Source of the DNA: Sanderia malayensis
Taxonomy: Eukaryota; Cnidaria; Scyphozoa; Semaeostomeae; Pelagiidae
Assembly (NCBI GenBank): GCA_013076295.1
Contig: RQOL01000374.1
Coordinates: 1,550,001-1,614,000, forward strand
Direction of reading: 5' to 3'
Length of the DNA: 64,000 bases
Position numbers and translations under genes: made by a program. This document shows positions 23,070-34,126 of this stretch, piece after piece. Under the pieces are notes generated by a model. The model made no database searches and had not been told where the DNA came from. It saw only the letters and a list, made by a program, of their open reading frames with translations. Numbering within the stretch: the first letter of the stretch is position 1; every line of letters starts with the position of its first letter.

Positions 23070-24508
23070 GAAGCAGTTTTATTGGGAAATGGTGCTGTCT
23101 GTGATGCTCTTGGAATTGGTACTGTGATTGTTAGCCGAGTATGTGATGGAAACAGGAAACAATTCACTCTCTTAAATGTATTATATGTGCCACAACTGGT
23201 AAATAATTTCTTTTCTGTTACTGCTGCAACAAACATGGGATGTACTGTAGAATTTACAGGTAAACACTGTAAAGTTGCTCGCAGCAATCAGGAATTATTG
23301 CTGGGTTACCAGGTGAATCAGATATGGTTTCTGGAGTGTGAAACTGATCAAATTACTGAGAAAGTAAATGTTTTGCAAGGTCAGAACACTTTGAAACTTT
23401 GGCATGAACGATTAGGCCATTTCAATATTACAATACTTAAGACAGCTGTTAATCAAATCGTCATCAATGGAATTGAAAATCTGTCTGGTGAAATGCCTTT
23501 CTGTGATGCTTGTGTTCTTGGAAAAAAAACACGAAAACCTTTCAAAGGTTCAGCTGAAATTCAATCTATTGAAGTTTTGCAATTTGTTCACAGTGATGTT
23601 TGTGGACCGATTTCTGTGGACTCACCTGGAGGGGCAAAACATTTTTTAACTTTTACTGGTGATTACAGTCGATTCTGTCATGTTTATATGCTGCAACAAA
23701 AATCTGATGTGTTTCAGAAATTTAAAGAATAGGAGGCTGAGGTTACCAATTTCATGGGGAAAGGAATTAAAGCTCTTCGCACTGACAACGGAAGAAAGTA
23801 CACATCTGTACACTTTGAAGTCTACCTTAAATCAAAAGAGATTAGACATGGAACAACAGCATCATTTACCCCTCAGCAGAATGGAGTGTCTGATCTCCTA
23901 AATCGAACACTTCAAGAGATGGCATTGAGGCAGTTAGAGCATGCAGGATTGCTAAGAGAATTTTGGGCAGAGTCTGTATCTACTGCATGTTATGTACAAA
24001 ATCCTTTGCCAGTAACAACAGTAGGAGTATCGCCATTTGAAAGATGGTATGGAAGGAAGCCTACAGTGAAGCATTTACGTGTGTTTGGATGTACTGCTTT
24101 TGCACTGAAACCTAATCCTTATCGAAGGAAGATGGAAGCAAAATCAGAACAAATGCGGTTTGTAGGGTACCAGAAAGGAACTAAACGCTATCGTTTGTAT
24201 GATGAGAAGAACAAACGTCTTGTTATTCGTCATGATGTTGTTTTTAAAGAAGTGAGCTTTAGAGGAGATGAAATCACTGTAACTCCTGTAGATGCTGAGT
24301 CATCAGATGTAACAAAGATTGGAACAGATGTTCATGATACTGACTTGCAGTCTGATTTCCATGATGATGTGCCTGAAGCTGAAATAAATAATGGTGATGC
24401 AGACAAAAGGGATGATAGTGCCACTACAACTCGTTCTGGATGTGTATGTTGGAAACCAAGATGCCTAGGAGACTGGGCGGATGATAAAGAACTTGAGTCT
24501 TTGATTTA
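23070..24508 (+). pseudogene. copia integrase
   Basis: The GAG-pre-integrase finger (WHERLGHFN, then CDACVLGKK) is followed by the catalytic core: FVHSDVCGPI (first Asp), ALRTDNGRKYTS (second Asp) and PQQNGVSDLLNRTLQEM, where the usual glutamate position reads Asp. The C-terminal signature RKPTVKHLRVFGCTAF is present. An in-frame TAG lies at 23730-23732. Another frame change near 24510 precedes the RT. Confidence 0.9.
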
Positions 24509-24509
24509 A

Positions 24510-25178
24510 TTGCTGACTCTAGTGCTGTGCAACATTGTTTATTCTATCATGGCATATGTGAACCACAAAGTATAGAGGAAGCACTAGAAACAACTGAAGC
24601 TACGCACTGGAAACAGGCTGCAGATGAAGAGATGGAAGCACTTAATAAAATGAATACCTGGAAATTAGTTCAATTTCCAGAGGGACGCAAACCTGTTGGA
24701 TGTCGTTGGGTTTTCAAAGTCAAAACTGACAATAATGATTCTATCGAAAGGTACAAGGCACGTCTATTTGCAAAGGGATACGCCCAAAAGCCGGGAATTG
24801 ATTTTAATGAAACTTTTGCTCCAGTTGTACTTCTGAATACTTTACGTCCATTGTTGGCTTATTCAGTGCAAAATAATTTTATGATACATCAAATGGATGT
24901 TACTACAGCATTCTTGAATGGTTCTCTAGCTGAAGAAGTCTATATGGAGCAACCCCCAGGGTATATTGTGCCTGCATAGGAACACCTTGTTTGCTGCCTT
25001 GAAAGATCCTTGTATGGACTTAAACAGTCGCCTCGTTGTTGGAATATTAATGGAAAATTTTGTAATTTAATGGAACAAATTGGATTCGATCAATTAAACT
25101 CGGACTGTTGTGTTTTTAAGAGGAATGACCCGTTAACATTTGTAAGCCTCTACATTAACAATCTTGTTTTGATTACCG
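24510..25178 (+). pseudogene. copia reverse transcriptase with mutated YVDD box
   Basis: RVT_2 signatures are present: HWKQAADEEMEALNKMNTW, GCRWVFKVK, YKARLFAKGY, FAPVV and MDVTTAFLNG (catalytic Asp). An in-frame TAG lies at 24977-24979 and then SLYGLKQSPRCW. The catalytic box reads LYINNLVLIT (25151-25162: TAC ATT AAC AAT) instead of the canonical Y-V-D-D, so both aspartates are lost. The MITE inserted at 25180 interrupts the frame 17 bp later. Confidence 0.92.
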
Positions 25179-25646
25179 TAAATGACGAAATTAGCGCCCG
25201 GGGTGCTTATTCAAAAAATGAACTTTTAGAGGGGGTGCTAATTCAGCGGGGGCAGTTAATTCAGCAGGGGCGCTTATTAATTTTTGCTCAGACAATGTAA
25301 GGGAGAAAATATAGTTCCAGTTGTCATTCAGTTCATTTTTGATGAATATTATAACAGGGGTAACACAAAAGAATTAAAAAATGAAATGTCTTATATGATG
25401 TCGATTTCTTCATCCTCTTCATGGTCTGAATCAACCTTTAGAAATTCAGGTCCTGCTATCTTTTCCTTCAAACAATGGATCATTTTTTTATATTCAAATA
25501 AGCGCCCTGTTTGTTTTGGGGGCGCTTATTCAAAAAGGGGGCGCTTATTCAAGCAGGGGCACTTATTACAAAAATTGCCTTTATCTCGGGGGGCGCTTAT
25601 TCGGCAGAGGCGGCTATTTGGCAGGGGGCGCTAATTTCGTCATTTA
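25179..25646. mobile_element. MITE nested in the copia RT, TA target site
   Basis: Perfect inverted ends of at least 20 bp (AATGACGAAATTAGCGCCC at 25181 and its complement ending at 25644) flanked by TA on both sides (25179-25180, 25645-25646). The element is 464 bp. TA targets suggest a Tc1/mariner-type or related driver. The inside carries many copies of GGGGCGCTTATTC-like subrepeats near both ends. It has no coding capacity. Confidence 0.9.
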
Positions 25647-26566
25647 AGGTACAGAAAATTCTAAAGCAATAGATGAATTGAAATCAATGTTAATGAAGCA
25701 TTTTGTCATGAAGGACACGGGACCGCTGCATTATCGGTATTGGCTGCATACAAGAAGAATCACGTATCGGACTTACTCAAAATGCTTATATTCAAAAACT
25801 TGTCGATAAATATGGACATACTGAAGCAAAACCCGTATCAACGCCATCTGATCCAAACGTTGTACTTCAGAAGGATGATGGATTCTCTAAGCCAATAGAC
25901 AAAACAATGTTTCAATCCTTAGTAGGCAGTTTACTGCAGGCTGCTTTAGGAACGAGACCAGATATACAATACGCTGTATCCAATGTTGCAAAGTACAGTG
26001 CAGCTCCTACTCAAGCACATTTGAATGCTGCAAAACGAGTTTTGCGTTACCTTAAAGGGACTAAGAATTTCGCTCTATGGTATTGCCAAACTGACGGACA
26101 AGTAATTGGTTACTCGAATGCTCGTAACATAGATGATCAACATTCTGTTTCTGGATATGTATTTATGCTGGGATGTGGAGCTATCAGCTGGTATAGTGGA
26201 AAACAAAAATGTGTAACCACATCCACTGCACAAGCTGAATACATCGCGTTGAGTCATGCATCCAAGGAAGCAATATTCCTACGTCAATTATATTCAGAGT
26301 TCAATTACTCTTATTACGGTGCTATATGCATAAATGAAGACAATCAAGCTACTCTCGCTATCGCACGAAACCCCGTATTTCATTCGAAAGCAAAACATAT
26401 TGATTTGAGTTATCATTTTACAAGACAAGCAGTTGCAAATGGAAACATTCAACTGAAGTATTGTAGCACCAATGATATTTTCGCAGATATTCTAACGAAG
26501 CCATTGACTTCAAAGCGTTTTGATGGTATGCTCGATAAACTAGGACTTTCCTTCATTAAAGCCTAG
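25647..26566 (+). pseudogene. copia RT C-terminus and RNase H
   Basis: After the MITE the RT frame resumes (MKDTGPLHY), shifts frame near 25735, and runs openly to 26566. It contains SLVGSLLQAALGTRPDIQYAV, HLNAAKRVLRYLKGT, VTTSTAQAEYIALS, INEDNQATLAIA, KHIDLSYHF and FADILTKPL, the usual copia RNase H series. The motif normally written GYSDAD reads GYSNARN here, so an RNase H catalytic Asp is changed to Asn. The stop is just before the polypurine tract. Confidence 0.92.
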
Positions 26567-26576
26567 TGGGAGAATT

Positions 26577-26764
26577 TGTTGTTATTGAGACTTTGATGAA
26601 CCCCCGTCCAGGAAGATTATCGAACAATGAACTTTGAACTATCGTTCTATTATGATCATTCGATTCCGTTCTACTGTTATGTTATGTTGACTTACATATA
26701 TACACGTTTTCCTTTGTTCTGTTACGATTGACTTTTCAAGGTTGTCTAACTCTGCCATCTTACA
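26577..26764 (+). repeat. 3' LTR of the copia element
   Basis: Preceded by the polypurine tract AGTGGGAGAA and followed by the TGCAT duplication at 26765. It aligns along its length to the 5' LTR with scattered substitutions. Confidence 0.93.
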
Positions 26765-26779
26765 TGCATGTCATCCATC

Positions 26780-28240
26780 TACTTGCCAAAAGACCAACTT
26801 CCATTATCTGCCAAACATTTTGTTCTTGTAGAGCAATGTCGATACTGGGAGTCAAAGCTTGTCTCCATATATAAGCTTGATAATTTGCATGTAAGCAGTG
26901 CTGCCTTGGGCTGCTTAAGGCTGTTTTGACGGAGGGAGTAGCTCACCACCAGCTTTCCCATCTTTACTGAAATATCTTTACTTATACCTTGCAGAATTTA
27001 CGGATCATTCAGCATGGTTATATAAAGCGCAGGTAAATCTTTCTGGGCGACTGTGCAATTCCTGTGTAACTGGTATTGTCGTTCCAAGCTGCTTAAATGC
27101 CTTTATATACTCTGCTTTACTGTACTTAAATTTAAGGCCTTTCTTTTTCCTTTTCCGTTGAATGAGCTCACAGAATCGCAGCCAGAGAAAGCATGTAGCC
27201 CTAAGAGGCTGTCACAGGTTTCACATTCTGATGCTGTGATGACATTTTGCTGTATTAACTTGCTTCAAACTCTAGGTATACTTATTATTCTTCACTTATT
27301 CTTTACACCCGTTTTCACAAATAGCTCGCCTTGTATGTATGTTGAGTGGCTGATGCAAACGCAGATCACATCTGTATCAGGTGTGTGATCACTGATCGCT
27401 CAAATTGATTATTATTTGCATGCTTGGCATGTAGCAAAAGCCTTGTATCTGCTTCTTCCTGGGTAGAATGCAGCTATTCTATGTCAAAAGCGGAGTGTGT
27501 TTTCAATTGAAAACATTGCTCTTTCCAAGTTACCAGTAACATCTTGGAGTCAAGTGTTTTTATAGTTTTTGTTCATCTACTCAGACACTAAAATAACGTC
27601 AATTCTCTCTGACTTAGCACCAGCAGCTGACAAGGATTCAAGTAGCTCTGAAGCGAGCCTCTGAAACGTGTAGCCTGAAACTTTTGCCTTTTGGTTGTGC
27701 CATTCTGTGTAATATGGTGCATGCATGGCCAGGATATGATTCAAATGGGAGGACCCCATTTTCTAAAGCATGAAGAAGAGCAGCTTTGATTGTTTTCTTA
27801 AGCTCCCCAGCTGACCCAGTGGAAAGCTAAAAACATTTTCTAGAGGAAGGTTTCTTCTTTGGCTTACTAATGCCATGCGGCTAAATAGATTTCTATCAAC
27901 CGCATATTTTTTGTTGCGATTTTCACTGACTTTTTCATGCTAGCAAATGTCCTGAGCTTCATTCTCGAGATAGGGTTATAAAAGTCTTTCATCTGATCTT
28001 CACTTAGCCGCTCAAGACAAAGGAATCTGCAGCTTTTCTGCCAATTTCTTTTGCTTTTAAGAGGTCGTCACTAACATCACTGTTAGCATAAATTTTAGAT
28101 GAAATACACACCAACTTGTTGTCACTGAATGGATCAATAAATGAATTCTCTATTACATTCATGATTGCTTGTACATCTTGCCCATCTCTGGCAATTCTTG
28201 ATGGACAGAAGTCTGGATGGATATGCTTCTGCGGTTCGTA
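26780..28240 (-). pseudogene. Decayed ORF of an uncharacterised repeat-encoded family (HAF-S/T-G-C/N-D motif)
   Basis: Minus-strand pieces in order are SRIARDGQDVQAIMNVIE and LVCISSKIYANSDVSDDLL (about 28215-28070), then RNLFSRMALVSQRRNLPLENVFSFPLG (about 27890-27790), VSGYTFQRLASELLESLSAAGAKSERIDV (about 27690-27600) and LLGLHAFSGCDSVSSFNGKGK (about 27215-27150). These are the hallmarks of a large, repeated and unnamed protein family that I recall from cnidarian and sponge genomes. Its function is unknown to me. Stops and frameshifts separate the pieces. The 36.5-37.1 kb fragment is a second member. The downstream end adjoins the copia target duplication. Confidence 0.6.
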
Positions 28241-28690
28241 TTGTAATGTTTCTTTTTTATAAGAAACTCGTTTATTAGCAACTCAGGCCCAGTTCATACG
28301 CCGCATTTAAGCCACAGCGAATTAAATTCATTGATGTGAAAATGTTTAAGTGTCTATTAAATGCGGCGTCTAAAACCAAACAGGATTTTTTTATTTAAAT
28401 GCGGCAAATTTGCCGCAGTTATGTAATTAACCGCAACAGAAATTCGGGTTGGTTTCAAACGCCGCTTTTATGCCGCAGCGAATTAAACTTAAATCCATGA
28501 TTAATTCAGATTACGACGGATTAATACGGATTACACATCTCTGCGCATGCGTTTCGTAAAAAGAGCGCCATTATTTCATTTTCGTACTCCGAAAACATGG
28601 CTGCGTTTAGAAGAAATCTATTAACTTTACTGTCAAATGCAACTGAATTCAGTGGCGAAAATGAAAAAGATACTGCGAGTCAGTTAGAGG

Positions 28691-29542
28691 ATGACAGTCT
28701 TGATACCAGCACAGAGCATGACGATGTCGACTATGACTAACAACACTTTCACTAACAACAAACCTGTGAAAAACTCCGAAGTATATGCCAAGGTAGCGAA
28801 GGATTCGGCAAGTCGTTTGGCTAGTAGAGGAGCAAGCTTTCCTTTCACTGTTGCTCAGATCAGGATAAAATTCAAAGCTTGCATTTCAGCGTGCAAAAAA
28901 GCAGCCATAACAAGAAAAACAGCTTCTGGGATAGATAATTTCATGAATGCAAAAGGTTATGGTTCCTGGTTCAAGAAGCTGTATCCCTATGTGGAGTCGA
29001 GAGACTCCTGTGATCCAGATATGGGTGTGGAGCCATCCTTCCAGATATTAAATCAGACAATTGAGAATAGCCCTGAGGATGAAGGTTCTGGTAGCTCAAA
29101 TAAGAGCTTATCAGGTCCCAGCACTGCAAAGAAAGACCTATTTGTCCCAGTACCAAGCAAAATGTCAAAGGAGACTACCAATGGTATGTTGAAAGAAGCT
29201 GTAAAGTCATTCAACAGTTTTGTTGAAAAAGATCGTACAGCAAGTCTGCTTGCCTATTTTAGGGAAGAAAATGAGAAAAGTAGACAGCATGAAAGAGAGC
29301 TTGCACAGTTGCAAATGCAAATGTTGCATAACATGCTAATGGCAACAACAGCACAACAGCATGGCTCAGCAGTAAACAATCAATTTGCTGCAATAAACCA
29401 GCAAAGAAATACAGCATCAAGCCAAAATGCCGGTTTCCAGTATTCTCAGATGCCCAATCCAAATTCAAGAGGCAACAACAATGAGAGTCAGTTTTCAAAC
29501 TGGATATCATTTATTAATCAAAATGAGGATGAACAATTTTGA
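28691..29542 (+). CDS. Harbinger Myb/SANT-like accessory protein
   Basis: Open frame of about 283 residues. The N-terminal third carries a trihelix/Myb-like region (TVAQIRIKFKACISACKKA, then GSWFKKLYPYVESRDSCDP) that matches a homologous ORF in the decayed element at 34.3-34.7 kb. A central acidic/Ser-rich linker is followed by KDLFVPVPSKM and a Gln/Asn-rich tail. In active Harbingers this second protein binds the transposon ends and brings the transposase into the nucleus. An earlier ATG at 28597 opens a different frame of 47 codons, so the first part of the gene may be out of frame or spliced. It is convergent with the transposase, with about 90 bp between the stops. Confidence 0.75.
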   Translation: MTVLIPAQSMTMSTMTNNTFTNNKPVKNSEVYAKVAKDSASRLASRGASFPFTVAQIRIKFKACISACKKAAITRKTASGIDNFMNAKGYGSWFKKLYPYVESRDSCDPDMGVEPSFQILNQTIENSPEDEGSGSSNKSLSGPSTAKKDLFVPVPSKMSKETTNGMLKEAVKSFNSFVEKDRTASLLAYFREENEKSRQHERELAQLQMQMLHNMLMATTAQQHGSAVNNQFAAINQQRNTASSQNAGFQYSQMPNPNSRGNNNESQFSNWISFINQNEDEQF

Positions 29543-29631
29543 ACTTTATTATATATAACTTTTGAAAACAAACATTTTTGTAACATTTTGTCTTTTTGGT
29601 ATTTAATTAAAAGTAAAAACGTCCACAGTTT

Positions 29632-30974
29632 TTAATTTACACCATGGCCTTGTTTTTCTTGCCAAAACTTGCTCTTCAAGCAGTCTCTGATCTTGATTGC
29701 ATTAGTGCATGTGTCTGGAACTTTTTTACATTTTGTCATTTGCAAAATTTCTCTTACTTCATCTGCTGGTCTCCTTTTGTTTGTTTTTGGGTCATATCCT
29801 GCATCCCAAGTCTTGTTCATATTGTCATCTAAGTCTATGCAGATGCTATGAAGAACAACACATGCTAGAGACATCATTTGAGTGTGTTCTCATCACATTC
29901 ATTCTTCCTCATCAGCACTCTCCATCTGCCTTTGAGTTGCCCAAACGCACCTTCTACCACCATTCTTGCTCTGCTAAGGCGGTAATTAAAGTACCTTTGT
30001 TCTTGAGTCAGAACAGCATTGCTGTAGGGTTTCATCAACCAGGTTTGAAAGGGAAATGCAGAGTCACCAATAATCATTGGATATATATCAGTTCCATCTT
30101 GCGTTTTTGCTACTTGAGCAACTACGTCATCTTCTAGTATTGCAGCATACAACTTTGTCGATTGAAATATGATAGCATCATGGCTATTTCCTGCGAAACC
30201 ACTTGATGCCCACATAAATCTTTGTCTCGAATCAACCATGGCCATGAGTACAATAGAATAGAAATTTTTAAAATTATGATACTCCTTTGCACTCTCCTGG
30301 CCACCTCTGGGGCATTTCATGGGCAGATGACAACCATCCACAGCACCAATACAGCAAGGATACTGCCAGTGCTCTTCAAAGGCAACCATTATGTCCTTCA
30401 GCTTTTCCAAGTCATTAGGAAAGTTCTTTGAAACAAAATTTTGCCATAGTCGACTGATGATAACGTTTGATACCTCTTTTACAATCATGCAGACAGTAGA
30501 TGTCCCCAGGCCAGTGAGCTCAGCAATGGTATGCAGGTAGTCTCCTCTGGCAAGTCTATAAAGGCATACAGCCAACCTGACTTCAGGGGAAATGGGAACC
30601 TCTGCTGTGGTCTCTCGCTGTAGGTCTTCTCTCACTTCAGCAAGAATAAAAAGGAATGTACCTTTCGTTATTCTGAAGTTCTTCTTGAACCGGGTATCAT
30701 CAGAGCAGCTCCAGATGTTTCCCCACCAACCCAGCACCCTTGGTAATCTTCTGCAAGTTCTTTGTGGCCTAATGGTTACGCTTTTATTGTTTGTCAACAC
30801 AAGTAAAACTTGAAACCATAAACACGCTAGCATCTTTCTAAGACATGAATAGTGAAGCAGCAAAAGCACATGTTTTAACTTTCTTCGATTTTCTCGTTCT
30901 CTTCCACTTTTCTTGTTAACATCGTTGAGAAATACAGAAAGCGCCATTTTCAAGTTACTGTTCGGAAGCGCCAT
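29632..30974 (-). pseudogene. Harbinger DDE transposase, single frameshift
   Basis: HARBI1-like protein. The N-terminal region has a helix-turn-helix (IAELTGLGTSTVCMIVKEVS). The catalytic residues lie in CIGAVDGCHLPMKCP (D), MIIGDSAFPFQTWL (D) and RMVVEGAFGQLKGRW (E). The open frame from 30974 ends in NTLK and a stop at about 29874. The family C-terminus (MMSLACVVLHSICI) continues in the next frame from 29877, so a one-base loss in AAATGATG separates the last 80 residues. Otherwise the ORF is intact, so this copy is young. The first ~60 residues are not conserved, and the true start may be further in. Confidence 0.92.
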
Positions 30975-31187
30975 TTTTCGGTTTGACCTGAGGACCAGAC
31001 AAATTCATAACAAATTTGTGCGCGCGCTAAAAGAGGAAGGCTGGGGTGAGTGGAGTTTGAGTCCCAATTTAAATGCAGTAATTTAATTCGGCGTCTGAAA
31101 CCAAACACGGATTACACTCGAACTACCGCCGCATTTAATTCTATTTAATTCGCTGCGGCTTAAATGCGGTGTATGAACTGGGCCTCA

Positions 31188-31599
31188 GTACTGGAATTTC
31201 TCGTAAAGAACAATAGATTATTTTGTTCTATTGTTTTCTTTGACAGTAAAAAACATAAGAAAATTTAAGAAACTGCTAGTACTGGGCAGGGTTTTAGTTT
31301 CTTATAAAAGAACACCAGTAATCTTCTAGTAAAATATTTTCCTAAAAATTGGTATGCCTCCTTAAAAATGGCGGATTTTTACAACAAAGCTACCAAAAGT
31401 CAATTGCGATCATAGTTTTTCGTAATCTACCAACATTATGCTTTCATTTGCTGTAGGGCATGATTTGTCCCTTGAAATGAGAATAAAATCGACATTGTGG
31501 GGGTCAATCTCATGGACTATGTAAATAAGTTGTTATGTTTTGATGTTATGATTTGTTATCAGTATTATTTTACGTAAAAATTCATGCCTTACATATCTT
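31188..31599. other. Flank of Harbinger A, no gene
   Basis: AT-rich, nothing recognised. Confidence 0.4.
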
Positions 31600-32081
31600 C
31601 TAATCAAGAGTTGGTTTACCGCTTGGGTTTATAAATTGAATATCCGAGAGCAAATAAAGTCTTTCCCTTTTTCGTACTCTAACAATGAATTCATTAAAAG
31701 TAGAATTACTTTCGCTGCCCTCGCTTGTTGCATTTATGATTGGTATTGTTGTCCAGGACGAGCCACCATCTGACAAATCATTATTTTCATTGAACTCAAG
31801 TTCTGCCTGTCGAGTGCACTGTGGAATGGAGCTGTTGGCAAGTATCAAAGTCTTCCACTCTGAAAACAAAGTTTCGAAGACAGAAGCTTACCCAATGAAA
31901 TACCATCCTCATCGTCCCAGCCATATTTTTCTTCAGAACATTCTATAAAGTCATGTTTGTCATTGCTCATTTCATTATCAGTGTCATAGCGGCTATCAGA
32001 TTCTTCCTGAGCTTCACCTCTATTAAGCAATTTCCTTTCTGACATTTTACCAACATGCAAATCATGATATCTGTAAATCAT
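31600..32081 (-). CDS. Two overlapping acidic ORFs, unknown
   Basis: A minus-strand frame at 32081-31845 encodes an acidic stretch (DFIECSEEKYGWDDEDGISLG). It is followed in another frame by 31869-31600 (SEWKTLILANSSIPQ, then RKRERLYLLSDIQFINPSG). A GTAAGC...TTTTCAG pair of only about 35 bp lies between them, too short for a typical intron but suggestive. I do not recognise the product, and it may be a relic. Confidence 0.25.
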
Positions 32082-33219
32082 ACATGATGACTGACACTAC
32101 TTTCATCAATGTGTTTATACAAAGGAATACAAGTACACCTACATTAATCCCCAAAATGTTGGGACGGTTTTATTTCGGACGTTTAATTTTCGGACAGAAA
32201 ATTTCGGACTAAAAAATCCTGATTTCGGACAAGAATTTCGGACAAAATGTAAAGAGACTAGAAGGGCTTTTGAATAGTATTTTCAAGCTTCATAACACAA
32301 CATAACAATGAGATCTTCAACAAAACACACTACCCTAATGATTGAGTACATGAGTACAGTTCTAGTTTGTATCGAAATCGAAGAAAGTCGATAATGAAAT
32401 TGCGACGGACGAATTGCGAAGATTTTTCAAAGAATCGAGGATTGCTATATCAGCCAATGAAAAGTGAGAATCGCAAGACCACATGCAGTAAAAGAGAAGT
32501 GGTTGTCCTGCAGTGCTAAATGTGATGTGAACTATGAAAGGAAAGGCGAGCTCATGAGAAGGCAAGGAACACACAGTGGGTACACTTTGTTTGCATTTTT
32601 GACTTCACTATTATTTGCAGTTTTCTTATTGTTGATAACATTACATGAACTGGGAGGTTATAGTTAAAGTCAACCTATGGACTAGCTTCATAAGCAAGTG
32701 AAAATCAGTACACAGAAAATTCAGTTATAGAAGTCAGTTACAGCTACCATGAAAAGTTTGGCACGCCCTAGAGGTTGTCTTCAAGGTTGAGAGAAAGGCT
32801 TTTGTAATTGTTTTTGTGATTCTTCCTCATTTCTACGCATTGATTGATGAATAAATTGTGACTTGCTGGCTCATGCAATTTTGATCCCAGCTGATGTTCA
32901 GGAATAAGAAACTAATTTTTTCTCTCCTTTTTTTGAAGTCCAGCCTTACGTTTTTTATAATATGTTGTGTTCTTATATCTGGGTCTTTACTGTAACAAAA
33001 TTAGCAGTTTTACACAACCTTTCAGTCTGTAGCAAATTACAACTTTACAGACAGGCACAGCAAAGATTCCAGATTCATTTAGTGGGTGAAACTCAGTCGG
33101 AAGTAGGCCCAGGGTATTTTCTTGTGCTGTTGACTCGTTCTTGGAGATTTCCACAAGCGTTTTCCTGCAATTCATAAATGAGAGGCGCGATCTTGAACAT
33201 TTTCTGCAATCACTGAAAA
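32082..33219. other. Non-coding stretch with TTTCGGAC repeats
   Basis: Five irregularly spaced copies of TTTCGGAC lie between 32173 and 32243. The rest is without a supported gene. Confidence 0.5.
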
Positions 33220-33930
33220 GGGTGTGTTATTAGCATTGAGGAACAGCAATGAATCCTCCCAGGATAACGTAGTCCCAATCAGAGAAGTGATATGGCAACA
33301 CTTGAGAACAACATGGCCCTCTTTTCTTCTCATGAATGACCAGGTCCAATTTTCTGAAATTTTCCAGCAGAGAACATTTGGAATTTTAAATGCTGCTGAG
33401 AGATCATTGCTTCTGTCCACATATATATTTGAAGCAACTTGTCAGTCATGCCAAAGCTTCAAATTTAGTAGAACAATTGAAAGTTTTGTAAATTACATCA
33501 GCCTTTCACATGTTTTGTCATCTGGATTTGATTTGCATGATTGGCCTAGGTATCTTTGTTATAAAAATTCAAACTGTGTGATGAAAATTCAAACTGTGTG
33601 ATGAAGAATTTAAAGAAACAATTCTTGACATGGAGGAATGCTGGATATTTCCATTCAGCTGGTGTGCAGTGGATGGATGCCACATCCCCATAGAATGTCC
33701 CCTAGGCATTCAAGGAGTACCACAATTTTAAGAACTTCTATTTGATAGTGCTGGTGGCGATGCTTGGCTACAAAAATGGAAAGAAAAATGGCTACTCTGG
33801 CTTGCATGTTTTTGCACAATGTTTGCCTTGAGAAAAAGGAGCAATTGCCATCTGGATTGGATGTGAGTATTGATCCCTGGACACAAAGAAGGGGAGATTC
33901 ATGATCATTTGCTCATGAGATTCAGTTAAA
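33220..33930 (+). pseudogene. Harbinger B transposase, deleted and frameshifted
   Basis: Plus-strand pieces of a HARBI1-like transposase. The N-terminal half includes SEIFQQRTFGILNAAERS. The catalytic-D region reads WCAVDGCHIPIECP (about 33660-33700). The family then shows FKNFYLIVLVAM in a shifted frame (about 33728-33765), and the C-terminal LACMFLHNVCLEKKEQLPSGLD (about 33800-33870) follows directly. The segment with the second D and the E is deleted. It is convergent with the Myb-like ORF at 34127, as in element A. Confidence 0.75.
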
Positions 33931-34126
33931 AGAAGATTAACCCCCAAAATAATGAATCCAAGGAAATAAGACTTGCAATAACAAACAAACTACAAAAAAC
34001 ATGAAAATATTATGAAGTAAAGAAATTGTGTTGCAAAATGCAAATTTCATTTAGAATTGGTAGTATGAAGGGAAGTTATTCATAGCTTCTGCTTGAGAAT
34101 GCTATTCATTTTTATTCTTATTCATA

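Larger units (their letters stand above)
21827..26764 (+). mobile_element. Ty1/copia LTR retrotransposon, full length but inactive
   Basis: A complete element of 4,938 bp including a nested 464-bp MITE. The LTRs are 187 and 188 bp (TGTTGTTATTG...CTAACA/TTACA), the target duplication TGCAT is exact (21822-21826 and 26765-26769), and there are a PBS, gag, protease, integrase, RT and RNase H in Ty1/copia order. The LTRs differ at many positions, so the insertion is old. At least three in-frame stops in gag and pol, several frameshifts and altered catalytic residues show that it cannot be autonomous. It has no env-like ORF. Confidence 0.96.
28286..31184. mobile_element. PIF/Harbinger transposon A, nearly intact
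   Basis: Element of 2,899 bp with about 42-bp inverted ends (GGCCCAGTTCATACGCCGCA at 28286, complement ending at 31184) and a 3-bp target duplication TCA on both sides (28283-28285, 31185-31187). It holds the two convergent genes typical of Harbinger: a Myb/SANT-like protein (+) and a DDE transposase (-). Subterminal copies of TTAAATGCGGC recur inside both ends. Confidence 0.95.

Noticed and set aside
31845..31869. Confident ~35-bp intron joining two acidic ORFs
   Set aside because: Shorter than the usual lower limit for animal spliceosomal introns; reported only as a weak possibility.
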